A DNA stretch of 64,000 nt from Pholiota molesta (GCA_014925825.1 JACGCK010000032.1:124001-188000); one strand, 5' to 3'; shown: positions 10,351-22,676, numbered from the stretch's first letter. Translations and numbers: made by a program. Notes: generated by a model from the letters alone, not told the origin.

Positions 10351-12350
10351 TCACAAAGCATATATAAACCAGGCAGAACGATCGCCTAGGCCCGGAGTTT
10401 CTTGATCTCTAGTGGACGTCTTCCTGATCTCCGCTTTCTTTTTGTTCTGGTCCCAAAGATACCAAACATTAAGGCTACTGATCACAGCCATCAGCACGGA
10501 GAACGCGAGTAGCACCCGGGTGGCAAGAGTGTAATTGGGCGCGGGCGACAGTGATCCCAACAGCCAGGTGGCGAGAATGCCGCCCGAGTTAGTCATGATA
10601 AAGCCAATGGCGATGGCGGTCGCTCGTCGTGTGTGCGGTGCAGCGTTGTTTGCACTCCACGTCGATAAGGTGGGGGCAGAGAGATACGTCCCAGGGATCG
10701 AAAAGAAGAGCGAAGCGTATCGGATCTTGTGGTCCTTCGATTCTGAGGTTATTTCAGATCAATTATCTTATCTAAGCGCCGATATTCTCTGAAGCACGTA
10801 CTAAGGAACATCGCAAACCCTATTATGCAGAGAATGCAGGAGAAGATAGAGACGAATCCACGGCAATGGTACCGATCGGATATGTACGCGCCGAGCATCG
10901 TCACTGTCGGGTGAAATGATTCAGATACTTATGTGTGGCACGGTCTAGAAAGGCACTCACGAACGAAAGCAACAGCAAATGGCGGAACGCTCATAAGTTG
11001 CGCACGGCTTGACGTATATCCGAGGCCTTGAATAATAGACGGAGAGAAGCTGCGCATCATCTCATGAGTAAACCGAATGTTAAAAGCATAGTCTTTAAAA
11101 CCCACTACGCCATTCCATAGAGAACAGTACCTGAACAATCAACCAGTCAGCAAACTCTTACGCAAAACACACAAAACTATGATAACCTTACCTGCGAAGA
11201 AGAAGAGAATAGCTAACATCCACACTTGCGGAAGGGCAAACGCTCGTCCGACTTCCTTCCAGTTGAAGTTATCTGCTTCTTCAGTTCTTTCGGTCGAGCC
11301 ATCTTCTTTAAGTTTGGAAACGACGTAGTCCTTCTGTTTCTGAGTTAAAAATCGCGCATGGGCTGGCGAGCTCGGAAGGAGGATGAAGGAACAAAGTCCA
11401 AAAGCCAGGGTGAACAATCCTTCAAGGATGAAAACCCAGGCCCATCCAGGGCGGTTGCCTACTCCGTTCATGTTGATGATACCGAAAGCCAGAAGGCCTG
11501 AAAACGCTCCGGAAACCGAAGCCGCAGAGAAGAAGGCTGATATTCTGATGTCAAGTCTATATTTAGATCGAGATCGACTCGGGGTATATTGGAGCTCACC
11601 TCCACTGCAATTGCTGGCGAGGGTAGAAAAACGAGAGGTAGAAAACAAGCCCGGGGAACACGCCACCTGCGGAAGCTTAGAATGTATTCCGCTTCCGCGT
11701 ATAATATTATGCGGACATACCTTCGAAGAGGCCCAAGAAGAAACGACATGCCAAAAGACCGCTGTAACTTCGGACAACGCCTAGAAGCATTGGTTGTGAG
11801 CCCACAAGTCCACTGGACCATCGGTGACTACGCATAACGGGTACACACCTTGAAGTGTGCTCACCAATCCCCACAGCGTCAGCATGGTGGGCAGCATCAA
11901 ATTAGGCCCAACAGCCTAATCCCAAGGTCGCGAGGATGAGAGGATGAACAATTCAGGAGAGCGTCTCTCGTATGCGCACCTTTAGCAAGAGATTTGAAGG
12001 GAGTTCAGCGGCGATATAGGGAACATAAGTAATTGTAAGTGCGATGCTGTACTGGTAATTCGTCATTCGAAGATCCGTTTGCAGACCAGCTACTCGAGCG
12101 TTGCTTATGTTTGCACGATCCTATAGATCAGCGTGAATAATGCGAGAAAGAATCCTTGCTCGAGTAATCCACTCACCAGGAAAGACAGAAAGTAGAACAT
12201 TGTTACGACAGGCAGCAAACACAGATCCATTTTTCGCCACACCGTTTTTCCAAATGCACTTTCGGGCGATAGCGAGGAGTCTCCCAGACTGCTTCCGGAA
12301 CTACTCTCCTTTCCAAGGTCGTCCTCAACGTCGTGTTTCGTGTCCTCCAT
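10351..12350 (-). CDS. MFS permease, allantoate/nicotinate (Dal5/Tna1) type
   Basis: Twelve-span major facilitator of the anion:cation symporter group that imports carboxylate-type nutrients at the plasma membrane. Exons run right to left. The N-terminus is acidic and Ser-rich (MEDTKHDVEDD...), followed by KMDLCLLPVVTMFYFLSFL. The next exon has DRANISNARVAGLQTDL, the family signature after the first span, and TYVPYIAAELPSNLLLK. Central exons carry FFSAASVSGAFSGLLAFGI and GWAWVFILEGLFTLAFG, then a cytosolic loop with TQKQKDYVVSKLKEDG. The last exons hold TLSTWSANNAAPHTRRA, which matches the conserved WxxNN...RR loop of this subfamily, and a basic C-terminal tail. Splice borders in the middle are not all resolved, but no stop within an exon was seen. 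Substrate cannot be read from sequence. Confidence 0.85.
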
Positions 12351-13653
12351 GGCGAGCTCTCAAGAGGTAAGCAGACTGGAAACGGCGGGGAAGATGGAGG
12401 GAAAAGTCTTCACCCCGAGCGGTGATTTCGACCGTATATAACCAGCGAAGATCGTTACATTCCTTGCTTGTGCGTATTATGCCGAACTTCTTTTCGTCGA
12501 CGATGATACACGCAGTCCCAAGATCAAGATTCTGATATATGAGCATCATCCCATGATTAGCTGCCTAAAGCCAGAGATTCCGATCGGCCCTGGACGGCAA
12601 GTGGTGCCACCGGTTTGAACCTTCCTGCCAGTGGGCTGCCACACGTTCAATAATAAAGATCTGCGCTTGAAGCGACAGATTTGGCTTCTTCTATCTTCCT
12701 TGATGAGCGAGGCCGGGAACGAACTCGCCAAGGTCCAGACGGGGTAGCGAATAGGCACAACCGTACAAACGATATTTGGCCGGCTTGGAGGGTATTTGAC
12801 CATCATTTGCTGATCAGTCGGCAAAACGGAGACAAGTCATGTGTTGCAGATTGAAGATGTCCACGCAGCATGGCTCGTCCGATGCGTAGTCCAAGATGCG
12901 GAAGCATAAGTTTCAAGCCACCCAATCAATGTCAAATCCATGTGTGAAGTTGCACATGGGCTGAGGACTCAATGGCCTGGCAGTCGCCTCAGAAACTGCA
13001 ATAAATTTGTATGTTCACGTACAGTAACAGGGTACACTGTACAGAGACCGTCAATCGTGTGGATGCCTATATGATTATCAGATGCAAATAATAGTTTCCA
13101 TTGAATTGCTCATACATACGTGAAGCTGATAATTTTTCATTAGATCGCATCATGTTATCAAAGTTTCGGGCAAGTGCAGTGTGATGCTAAAAAGTTTGTT
13201 TTATGGTGTTGAGCGCTATCAGGGGTCCAGGATAGATTTAGAGTGCAAGACCGTATGGTAGCAAGCGAGTTATTTATAACTTATCTGCATTTTCTGCGTT
13301 TTGTCGGAGCAACTCTCTGGAGGTGTTGAGAAAATTATGAGTGCTTTTACATTCGAGGAAATCTGTGCATTCTGATCACTTCCCAGCACCATCGGTCCAT
13401 CTGCTGTTTCCTTCGATGCCGAATTCTCATGTGCTTGAATTCCGATTGTCGCGCTGGGCAATGCTAACGTCAACGTAGGAGTAAAAAATACATTTATATA
13501 TTTATTTCAATGCCGTGGAGCGCCTCCAATGGTCGGGTCGACCTTGGACAGCGCTTGTTTCTATACAGGTACCTGCGACAGATATACTAACTAGTATTCC
13601 AATGTACAGTTTTCATGCCGATGAGGACTTAAATACAATAATGAAGGGAGGGC
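12351..13653. other. Intergenic, no gene recognised
   Basis: Holds the promoter of the MFS gene on the minus strand and the 3' region of the DUF6534 gene. No exon-like segment with splice support was found. Confidence 0.45.
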
Positions 13654-15727
13654 CTATTGAGTCTCAAGGTCATGATGCAGAGGCGTTGGATCTTGACGTG
13701 TCTCCACGATCTGGAGGAGCCGCGGCGTAGTAGGATCAGTCATGTGTGCGTCAGAGCTGGTTGAGCCGAGGAGAAGCTGACCTTCGTTATCGTGACTCCA
13801 TACTCGATATCCGAGGGATTGAAGGACCGTCTAGTGTCGAGCTCGTACATGGAGGAGCTCAGGATGTGCTGATCATGATGTCAATACTTGATCAAAGGTG
13901 AATAACCCGCATCGCTTACTGCGGGAGCGTCACTCTCCTGCAAATGGACGAATGAGATTCAGAGGAGAAAAGGATACAGGTGATAGACGCTCGTACCCCG
14001 GGTCGACGCACTCCTGCAGATGAAGAGGGTGGATGTCGCTGCTGCGACGCATGATATCCGGAGGTCTCTTGGATGCTCAGCCTCGCATTGAGAGTGGACA
14101 GCAGGCAGTTGGCGTAAAGTTTAGACAAGGCAAGATCCCAAACGAAGTTCCTGAAAGCTAATTAGAAACATATCGTTTCAAAGAGATCTTCGCTGGAAAG
14201 AGTGCTTACAGTGCGGTATGCTAGATAAGGACCGAAATTGTTGGTAATGATGTAAAAAGACATGCTGAAGACGTACGGGGAGTGCTAGGGGGAAAATGAG
14301 TATAGAATTAAACAACTTGGCTGAATGTTGGACGTACACATGAAGAAAACCACGTCTCCAATGGCAAAGAGCGCTCTGCAAGGCAATTTTTAATTATAAT
14401 TTCTTCGTCATGCAAACCATAAAGGCAAGACATACGTGAGTAGTCCAGTTTGCACTGTCACTATTGTCGGCAAGGTGATGAGCACGAGGTCACGAAGAAT
14501 AGGGCATATGGCAGCTTACTTCGAATAATTTTTGAGATGGCGTCGTCTGTAGCTACGAACCCTGTTTTTCGTTTCGACTGGAAAACACGGCGGTATTAGA
14601 CTACGGTATGCATGAAAATGTGCGGGTCGCAAACTCACCAAGGTAAAGACCAAAACACCAGTGATCAACACATCAGCTATGGACGCCGCTAAGAACCATG
14701 TGAGCGCGGGGAAATGAAGCTCGGGCTTCCGAGCAAAGAGCTTTATTTTAATGATCATGACGGTTGTCCATACTCCACCACCTGCGATATCGTGTCAATT
14801 GAGTTTATCAGCCAGTTTGGGAGAGTGCTGGAGCTTACCCATTGAAATCAAAGACAAGACAGAGACTATAGTAGCAAGGATCTTCGACTTTGTCAACAAG
14901 TAGATTCGCCATGCAAAAAATATCTGTATTGGCGTCGAAACGAACACCTAAAAATGATAGCGAGTCGATTAGCCGGTTGAAAACCAACGAAATTTAGAGT
15001 GCCTTACAATGACTATAGGCTCTGTAGCAGAACGAGGTCAGTTTTGAAAAACAAGTATTTTTCTAAGAAACGTACCGGCAGCGAACACTAAACTTCCTGA
15101 TCAGCGACCACATTTCAGAAAGATACAGAGAGCACACACTTGTCGGGAAATACTCCGTAGCCTCCGGTAGTCCTGAGACGGCAATAAATCAATTCCAATG
15201 AACAAATTTACTGGAGATGAACGTAGTATTCACATACCGAATCTATCGATCAGTGGCTGGAACAGAAATGCCATGTCGCAAGCCGTGTTGACCGTTTCGA
15301 CACAGAAGAGATAGAAAACCTGGGGGTCGCGTGATGAAAAAATTTGAAATCTATGGTTCCGCCATTGCATACCAAAATTTTAATCCAAGGAGCGTCTCTG
15401 GAGCGGACCGGTCAATACGTCAAAGCTGAACCTCAAGTCCGAAAAGTAAACGAGAGCTTACCGTTTATAAGTAAGGTAGTAATGGTACGTCTAGCTCTCG
15501 GTCGTGAATGTTAATCGACAACGATCGTCTTCAAAACCTACCTGGACCAGGAGAACCTAGAGGCAAGGTTAGTATATATTGCCTTGTATAGCTTGATTAG
15601 ACGTACTCCGTAAAGAATCATATTGAAGTAAACTCCAATGAGCATTGGCCCATACCTAGAACAAGCGACGTGAGCTTCTCCATCTCTAGTAGGATCTGGT
15701 GACCGACAGTAGCCTGATGTTCGTCAT
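13654..15727 (-). CDS. DUF6534 seven-span membrane protein
   Basis: Mushroom-specific family of receptor-like integral membrane proteins of unknown ligand. Many short exons on the minus strand. The N-terminal span reads YGPMLIGVYFNMILYGV; next comes VFYLFCVETVNTACDMAFLF, then PIQIFFAWRIYLLTKSKIL. The DUF6534 core is clear: FLAASIADVLITGVLVFTL, then SRKTGFVATDDAISKIIRM and TVQTGLLTALFAIGDVVFFM. After SMSFYIITNNFGPYLAYRTL the cytosolic tail continues through small exons (ESDAPA, then a segment with YELDTRRSF, then the last exon, from about 13707 to a TAG at 13654). The first exon is uncertain: an ATG at 15725-15727 with an unusual GTCGGT donor would keep frame. No lesion was found. Confidence 0.75.
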
Positions 15728-17521
15728 CTTGCAAGCGCTCAGCAAGTAACGCGGGGAGAGCGCGAGGGGAGGATGAAGGAGCAGACTGCGAAAGAAGTCC
15801 CGCAGGACCTATATATTCGAGACTTCGACCGAGGCGAATCGAAGGTTGGCTGCCTATGGAACGGATGACACAATTCGGAACGGGTGAGGCTGGGTGGAAG
15901 CAGTTCCTGGGGGCCTAGAGGTAAAATCGGGATCGTATCTGTTCACCGGTAATGCTCAAGTGATAGGCATTAGACACGTGCCTATTTCTCCAGAATAAAA
16001 ACGACGGGGCGGAAGTGGCAGCAGCCGGGGGTGGTCTTCGAGAGAGAACGTTCGAAAGGGCCTTGACCTCCATCACATTTCTCACCCAGCGTAATATAAG
16101 AGCCTGATAAGTGCCGTACGGCCACCAGGCTCCACGAAGTCGGAAAAGCCATGTGTTTTATTCAATAAGATTTCAACGGTTTTGATGATTGCGCGATCAG
16201 AGAAGCGAGCGATGATATCCATAGTCCAGGCGCTTATGAGGACAGGGACTTGACAGGGACCAATTTCCATATTCGTCTTCAAGGTATCGAACCTGGTGGT
16301 TTCGTGTGCACCGAGAGAGGCCGAGAGATATCAGGAGATTATCAAGGGGTTTGAATCTGTTTGGATCATGAATGCAACTTTGAGGCCATGAGGAAGTGAT
16401 ATAAATTCGGAGACGCGAACACGCCACATCACGAAATCAGATATGGAGTATTGCGATGATTCCAAAAATATCCGCTGGAGCTTAAAAGGAGCCCAGCCAC
16501 TCACAATCCCTACAGCTGGCAGGAAAGTACGTATCAACTTCCTCAGTCTTTCAGTGCTATGATAATTAACCACCGTACACGTACCAACCATCAAAGCGTT
16601 TTTGAAGATTAAACGTCGGTTCTTGCCCCTTCATTGAGTCGCATTCGGCGTTCTGTATCCGTTATAGCAAAGTCACATCCGAACAGTGCAAAATGGAAAA
16701 AGGATAAAAATAACCACATAGCTTTCGACCCACTCCAGGCTACTCCAGGTGGAAAAAGTTGCAATCGCAGCTTACTTTCTTTGGTGCTCCCGAGCTGTAA
16801 AATAACATGCGTCTTAGCACTACTTGATGCGTTCAAAGTCGGCGGCGCATCACTACTGTTACAGTAACTTGAATGATCGTGAGAGATGGCGTGCTGTTGG
16901 ATGACCAGGAATGACCTCGAACACCGCAGGATGATCAGCTATTCTGGTCAACTTGTTCTTCAGCCTGACTCCTGAAGGAAGGTCCCGAAGACAGCAGATT
17001 TTTTACGATGGTTACAGATGGCACTTCTTGGACTTCGATATCCCGCATGATAGAGATTCACTGTTTGTAGATGTGAGGTTGGGCAATAATATGGCAATTC
17101 GCGGGTTAGGGGATCCACATGAGATGCGCATGCAGGCGTCAGGCTGGAAACAAGAACGGAGGTGACGCCGGTATCCCCGTCGGATGACAACCGAGATGTT
17201 ATCACGTGGATTTTCGCGTTCCTATTAATAAATAGTTTTATTAATAGACGCGTCTGGTCTGCTCAGCGACGACACGGAGGATATTCAAAAAAAGGTTCAG
17301 TGCTCAGCGATTTCACCCAGGTAAAACGTGGAAGTTTCCGAAATCCAAATTATTCTTCTTCGTGGGCTGATGAAGAAGCGTATGTATACAAAAGGTGTGT
17401 ACAAAAAATACCTATTCGTAGAAATTCAATCAGAAAAATCCAGCATCACAAAAGACAGATAAATCGCTCACAAAATTGCAGCAGAAAACAGCAAAGCGAT
17501 AAAAGGTGTAAAACAACCCGA
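15728..17521. other. Region without a resolved gene
   Basis: On the minus strand between 16082 and 16600 there are open segments with mildly coding composition (for example VLISAWTMDIIARF and FSDFVEPGGRTALIR, stop at 16082). They do not join to a recognised protein and may be remnants. The rest, including 16870-17500, shows nothing I can support. Confidence 0.3.
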
Positions 17522-18828
17522 TCAGTTGGCCAAGATGCGTAAATGCGTCGAATCGCATGCGCCGATTGTCCAATCCTTCGGTAGGCGGTATTTCCTGGGC
17601 TTACCGCATCCTTCCACGGCGCAAACGCCTGGTCCTCTTGCCGCTTGAATCTTCTTCTGATTCTCGTCCGGGATAATATCCGTTTTATCTGAGGGTTGTG
17701 GGATGACGTTTTCGGGCACGGAGAAAGTGATCCTCATCTCGGTTTTCCGCTCGCCGCCTTGAACAGGCACCTCCCGCAATGAAGATACCCAGCGATACAT
17801 GATTGGTTTGACTTCCTCTGGTTGCTCAACCACATCCATTGCATCCTCGTCGTACTCCGCTTCGACATCATCATCTCCTGGTTTCACCTTCGCTAAGGGC
17901 ATGGGCGAACGGTCATCGAGGGTGTTCGTTCTTTTGTTCTTCGGTCGACTCTGTTTCTTCAATAGACGGTTGATAGTCTCGGCTTTTTCGTCCTCCAGCT
18001 TCTTTTCACTGAGATTCTTTCTCTTCCGCGCCGTTTCTTCTCTGCGCAGAGCGAGTTCTGTTTCGTTAAGAGGCTGCTTTTTGCTCCGTGTACCCTCATC
18101 TAACATGCAGGTCAGCGCGGTTCAAATAAAGAAGATCAGATATCACTGACTCAAAGATACGTGGCTTGGGTCCACGACGCTCGCTAGCACGGCCTGACGA
18201 GTAGTCATCGGCTTCGTGCTCGCAGTGGGCGTCCCAGTGGAATGAGATGGTACATCACGAACGGATGCTTCCTCATCAGAGTCCGATACTGAAGTGGGAT
18301 CTTCTGACTCAATGTCGGCATCCTGTATAACCTTGGCTGCAAAGAAATGTCAAGATTTGCGCTCATTCTTGTGACTTTTGTACTCACTCTTCGCCCTTCG
18401 TTTTGGTGTCCGCTTGAATGCAGGGTAGTCGGCCTCGGCGTCTGTTCCGTTACTCGAAGCCGTGTTAGCTGGCAGTTTCAGCGTTATCTTGAGCCTTGGC
18501 TGGATTGGCGGGGTGGGCACTGGTAGCTCTTCCTCGTCCTGTGGCACGGCTATTGCAGGTTATTGCATGGTTGCATGTGTAGTTCACGTACCGATTCGTT
18601 CTCGCTCTCTTCCTCGTCTTCCCCTTCGCCGTCGGGGTCAACCTCTTCGTCTTCGTCTGCATCTTCGACTTCGTCTTCGTCGTCCTCCGCCTCTACGTCG
18701 ACCTGTTCCTCCTCCTCCTCCACTTCCTCCTCCCGCTCCGCATCGGACTCCACCTGCATGTCTGCAATCGCAACCAGCGCAGCGGCAGCAGCAGCAGCAG
18801 CAACGGACCGACGAGTTCGAGGCGGCAT
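17522..18828 (-). CDS. IES2: INO80 complex subunit B (Ies2-like, PAPA-1 domain)
   Basis: Nuclear subunit of the INO80 chromatin remodeller that activates the ATPase. Start MPPRTRRS at 18828; exon 1 (18592-18828) encodes an Ala run and then a long Asp/Glu-rich tract. Exon 2 (18388-18538) carries LKITLKLP, typical of the family N-terminal part. Exon 3 is a Ser/Asp-rich linker. The last exon holds the PAPA-1-like domain (LALRREETARKRKNLSEKK, then LEDEKAETINRLLKKQ), a Met/Trp segment (MYRWVSS) and the C-terminal zinc-binding motif C-x4-GC-x3-RKYR-x6-GAC-x3-H (CAVEGCGKPRKYR, then WTIGACDSTHL). These together are diagnostic. The splice border between exons 3 and 4 is not settled. The gene is alone; its upstream neighbour is a gene-poor region. 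Confidence 0.85.
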
Positions 18829-19691
18829 TATGAGAGTTAAAAGTAACGTCAAGATCAAAGAAGTTCCCACTGTGAGTCCGAGTCCGCGCTGATCAACACT
18901 TTTAGAACACGCTCACCGCTGCCTGACTGCTCGTCATCGACATCATTGATGAATGCCATATGCGTATAAGGGCGCTGAAAATGCGCCTAAAAAGGTTCCT
19001 AAGACCGTTGTTGCCGTCGATTCACGGTTTCAACTTCAAGCTTGCGAGATAGAGCTTGGAAGCGCGCGCTGAGCTGGGCGTCAAGCGCCAGCGACGAATC
19101 GCGGGATATTTCTCTAGTCACGTGCGGGTCAAAGTGGGCCGCCGGCCGCCGTCCTCACTGCTCAAGAACTGCTTAGAGTGAATTTGAGCGATACGTTTCC
19201 AAGTTATCAGTACAGGTACTCTACTTAAAAGTATTCTATTCAGTAAAGAAATGCGTGTTTCTCAAATTTATTGCTCTTATGTAATTTAAACCCTCGTACC
19301 ATAACATGCGTACTTAGACTGGCGGCCTGGAAATCATTAACTTTATGAAGATATTCCACTATTATCAACCGCATTCCAAATACTACTGCCAGTCAAATAG
19401 GTCCTTTTATCTATATAATCAAGCCAGTGTACAACTAATCACAAAGTTGAGCGCATCGTTTAAATTACCAGTGATACAATAAATGCATCAGTCTACTTCT
19501 TGTCAAAATTTCCCACAGTTTCTGACGTTTCTGCACCTGTATCTACTAAATTCTAAGAACATTTTATATAGATATTAATTAAAATGGTGCATGAATGAGA
19601 AAGTGGTCATTAGAATGATTTTCATAGTTGAAGGTACCGGCCGAAATTAGATCTAAAATCAATGATATTCCCTTGAAAGATATTATGAGAG

Positions 19692-19853
19692 TACCTCTTC
19701 GAAAATCGTCCCTAACATTGATATTGCTAGGACTGACATTGAAGGGCGCTTATTTCTAAAAATAGTTGGCATCGAAATTATCATCCTCAAGGCCTCAGGC
19801 CGTTTTGCTTAGTTCAATTTATCTTGTTATGAGACTTGCTGTAAGCTGCTGGC
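19692..19853 (+). repeat. Dispersed repeat, copy 1
   Basis: About 160 bases that recur in the same orientation at 23097-23257 with scattered substitutions. Shared blocks include GGGCGCTTATTTCTAAA and TGTTATGAGACTTGCTGTAA. No coding frame is shared. Could be a solo terminal repeat or MITE fragment. Confidence 0.8.
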
Positions 19854-19863
19854 CACTCTCTAT

Positions 19864-19895
19864 TATTCCAATACATATGGCTAGGTATTGGAATA
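19864..19895. repeat. Short hairpin
   Basis: An 11-base stem (TATTCCAATAC / GTATTGGAATA) with a 10-base loop, directly after dispersed repeat copy 1. It is not present after copy 2, so it is probably not part of the repeat. Confidence 0.6.
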
Positions 19896-20150
19896 GCTCG
19901 TTATAGTTAGAAGTTAGAATGTTCCTACAAAGTTGCAGAGATAGATAGAAATGCTGATATCTATATTCGGCAACTTATACGAGAGACCAACTATGGACCA
20001 ATTACAGACTATCTAGTACCACCCACTGTGTCAACTACATACCTGATATCTTCGAGAACTTGAAAATAAATAGTGTATTTCGTGGAGGGCTAGCAGATAC
20101 TATCCAGGACGCATTACAGTCAAATACCCACGTATCCTCGGTTCCCTTTA

Positions 20151-20435
20151 TCATGTGCTGCACCAGCAATGTAGGCAGCCGACCGGTGCATGTGGGCCAC
20201 GCATGGTAGCGCGTATAATATTGCAATGACCAGTTCTGTTGTTGTACCAGCACCTGCCTCCACCATCTCTGCAGGGTTGTGCATCGCAATAACCATGCGG
20301 GCTGTGTGTAAACCTGCACATCACGCTCGCCGATCGGGCGGCGAGCTCCAGTGGGGTGCCAGCCGGAGTGGGCATCGCGGTGATCATACCACTGAGGGCA
20401 AAGGTCAAAGCGAGGAGTGATGTCGAAAACTTCAT
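20151..20435 (-). CDS. Small secreted cysteine-rich protein (94 residues, 8 Cys)
   Basis: Single-exon frame with an N-terminal signal peptide (MKFSTSLLALTFALSGMITA) and a mature part of about 70 residues. Eight cysteines are spaced C-x9-C-x4-C-x6-C-x8-C-x15-C-x2-C-x1-C, an even number that fits four disulfides. Mature sequence is rich in His, Gly and Arg. Such proteins in mushrooms include effectors and defence peptides; I cannot match it to a named fold, and the spacing does not equal that of the known fungal CS-alpha-beta defensins. It lies in a gene-poor, repeat-bearing region, a usual setting for effector-like genes. Confidence 0.6.
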   Translation of the reverse strand: MKFSTSLLALTFALSGMITAMPTPAGTPLELAARSASVMCRFTHSPHGYCDAQPCRDGGGRCWYNNRTGHCNIIRATMRGPHAPVGCLHCWCST

Positions 20436-21117
20436 TGTAATCTACATAGTGGATGGTGAGTTTGTCAGTCTTGGGAACATCGATGAATGCTGAGCGTTGC
20501 ATGCACTGACAGGCAAGAAAGACACTATTTGCTGAGGTGTGCTTTGCTATATTTTCCGGCCAGCGCTGTAAATCAAGGTGACAGTTAGTCTTCCTCGGAA
20601 AGTTTTATAGAGACTCTTGTAGCTTACGATGTAAAATAGGTGAGATATACCAGTCTGAAGTATTCTGGTTTGACCAGACGAGGTTTAAATACCATTGCGC
20701 AGATGCCATGGATTGTCTCATGTGCCGACACACACCGGGCACAACACCAAATTCAGAGACCAAAAGCAATACTAACTCAGATGAGAATAAGATTTCGACT
20801 TCAGAATCAGTTTTGGAGCTTGGAATAAACCACTTGATGTGCGTTTCGTTGTTTCTGTGGGTTGGTGAATGGGCGCCCTCCATCGTTATCAAAAAACATT
20901 AGGAGATTTCGAAGTCCATAATGGTCATTCTGGTGGTGATTGAAGGGATTAAAGCTCATGAAAATAAGGTACTTAGAATGCAAAATTAACCTATCATTTC
21001 AGTTTGATTCTGGATTAATCTGGAGGCAAGGAAATGCAAAAAACCTCAGATGATCAAGGTTGATTTAGATGAATATGCACACCCCGGCAGTGCTAACACC
21101 TGGTGTCTGTTAGCCCG
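20436..21117. other. Intergenic, no gene recognised
   Basis: No frame with coding character or splice support. It lies between the cysteine-rich protein gene and the tandem repeat at 21118. Confidence 0.4.
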
Positions 21118-21505
21118 CTGGTCAACCGTACAAATCGGTACAATCCAAAAGTTCTCAGGGGCCACAGAATATAAAGTTTCGCCTGTTCAGACTGGAGCAT
21201 CGTCACCCACAACCGGTCACAAGTATATCCCGAAAGCTCTTGACAGGACTGGAAGAATATAAACCGCCGCCTCATCAGACTGGCATCACCCACAAGTTCA
21301 CAACCAGTCAACCATACATTCCGACAGTTCTTGATAGTACTCGCAGAATATAAACTGCCGCCTGTTCGGAATGCAGCACCATCACCCACAACCGGTCAAC
21401 CGTTTATCCCGAAAGTTCTTGACAGAACTCGCAGAATATAAACTTCCGCCTGTTTAGACTGGAGCACCACCACCCACACAGAATTTGACCACTCACTCCC
21501 GTACC
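21118..21505 (+). repeat. Tandem repeat with a TATA-like element in each unit
   Basis: Units 21118-21190, 21191-21278, 21279-21369 and 21370-21457, plus a partial unit to about 21505. Each full unit has the core order CACCCACAACCGGTCA (absent in the first), a CCCGAAAG.TCTTGACAG block and GAATATAAA...CCGCCT near its end. The array ends about 60 bases before the ATG at 21566, so it may be an expanded promoter. Confidence 0.75.
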
Positions 21506-21565
21506 ACTACATTCTCCAAGCGTCAGCATCTCAATTTGAACGAGAATCCGCTTTCCGTGTCAATC

Positions 21566-22123
21566 ATGGTGACCGATCAAGTACGCACTTAATTAATGGT
21601 GTTAAACCTCACCCTCACCTATTTTAGACTTCTTTTTTAGATGATGATCCTCTACCCAGCGTTTATGTCTACAACGTTGGGCGGACACGCTGCACGCAGA
21701 CGCACAATTGTCCAAATGAGGCGCACGACTACTTACAGTCCTTCATCAATGCGTTAAAATGCGTCCAAGCCAAGGGATATACGCTTCAAGGGGCAATATA
21801 TGGGGCTTCAGAGGCATCTATCTTCATTGACACTGATGATGAGGACTGGGGTGGATATGTCCACATTTATGATGAAGAGGTGTTAGCCCGTGCTTCACAC
21901 GGAGGGGTTCCGTCTTCAGATTGAACTTATTCGAAATGCAGTGTACAGCAGTCGACGTAATTATGTTGTGCCGTATGCCCTTGTAAAGCTGCCCTCGCGA
22001 AATGAGGACAGCCTAAGTAATCAAACCACTCCTTGTTTTCATCTCAGATTTTCCACGATCCGATACGATACACAGACACATGACAAGATTCTCGTTAATC
22101 TGGTGAATGGATTAATCGATTGA
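21566..22123 (+). CDS. Small acidic protein, unknown
   Basis: A short first exon (21566-21580, MVTDQ) joins at the TTTTAG acceptor before 21628 to a second exon that has no ATG of its own and is easily missed. Exon 2 contains VYVYNVGRTRCTQTHNCPN and the acidic end FIDTDDEDWGGYVHIYDEE. A 40-base intron at 21880-21919 then leads to IELIRNAVYSSRRNYVVPYA. The end is either the unspliced stop at 22123 or, with another small intron near 22019, a stop at 22106. Total about 155 residues. No signal peptide or membrane span. I do not recognise it. The tandem repeat upstream may form its promoter. Confidence 0.5.
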
Positions 22124-22220
22124 ATGTAAGACCAATCAATCATACCTGATAATGGTAAAAAGGGGTTCATATAAACAATACAGTATAATTAGTATTCTGA
22201 TGGTTTCGAGTGGAGGTTGC

Positions 22221-22652
22221 TCAAAGGTTATACGTGATGCCAGCGAGCATGACCGCTATACCGCCCAGACAGGATCTACCATCGGAGCACCGTCAGCAGT
22301 TACAGACAATTATAAATAAAATGTGATACGTACTTACAGATAGTACAGCAGTGGCGGTGTATCCCCGACTTTATTCGCGGGGCGCAGGAAGGGCGCGATG
22401 ATGAATAGTACAACGACAGAGATATCAGGACCATGAACTGGCGTATCCGCACGAACGGCAGAAGAGGCGCGGCGGAAAGACGTACAGAAGACATCGGCAG
22501 CGAAGAAGAACACGGCAAACGGAAGCCAAACTGCAGCGCAATGCAATGATCACAGAAAGCACCCTCTCCGCATTATTTCGAAACACATTCTCAAAGAACA
22601 ACGCAGCAACCGACGACCGTCACCAGCATGCAACGGCCAGAAGCGCTCGCAT
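22221..22652 (-). CDS. Small membrane protein, unknown
   Basis: Two 3' exons fit well. The first reads WLPFAVFFFAADVFCTSF, a membrane span, then a polar stretch and ISVVVLFIIAPFLRPANK, a second span. A GTAAGT...GGTAG intron leads to SCLGGIAVMLAGITYNL with a stop at 22221-22223. The 5' exon is not settled; MRALLAVACW at 22652 is a candidate but does not join in frame with the obvious acceptor. With three hydrophobic segments in about 100 residues it is probably an integral membrane protein. Family not recognised. Confidence 0.42.
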
Positions 22653-22676
22653 TTTTCAATCTCAAGTGCGACAGCG

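Larger units (their letters stand above)
18829..20150. other. AT-rich gene-poor region
   Basis: No exon-like frames. It carries one copy of a dispersed repeat (19692-19853) and an imperfect hairpin just after it. The base composition is clearly lower in GC than the genes on both sides. Confidence 0.5.
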
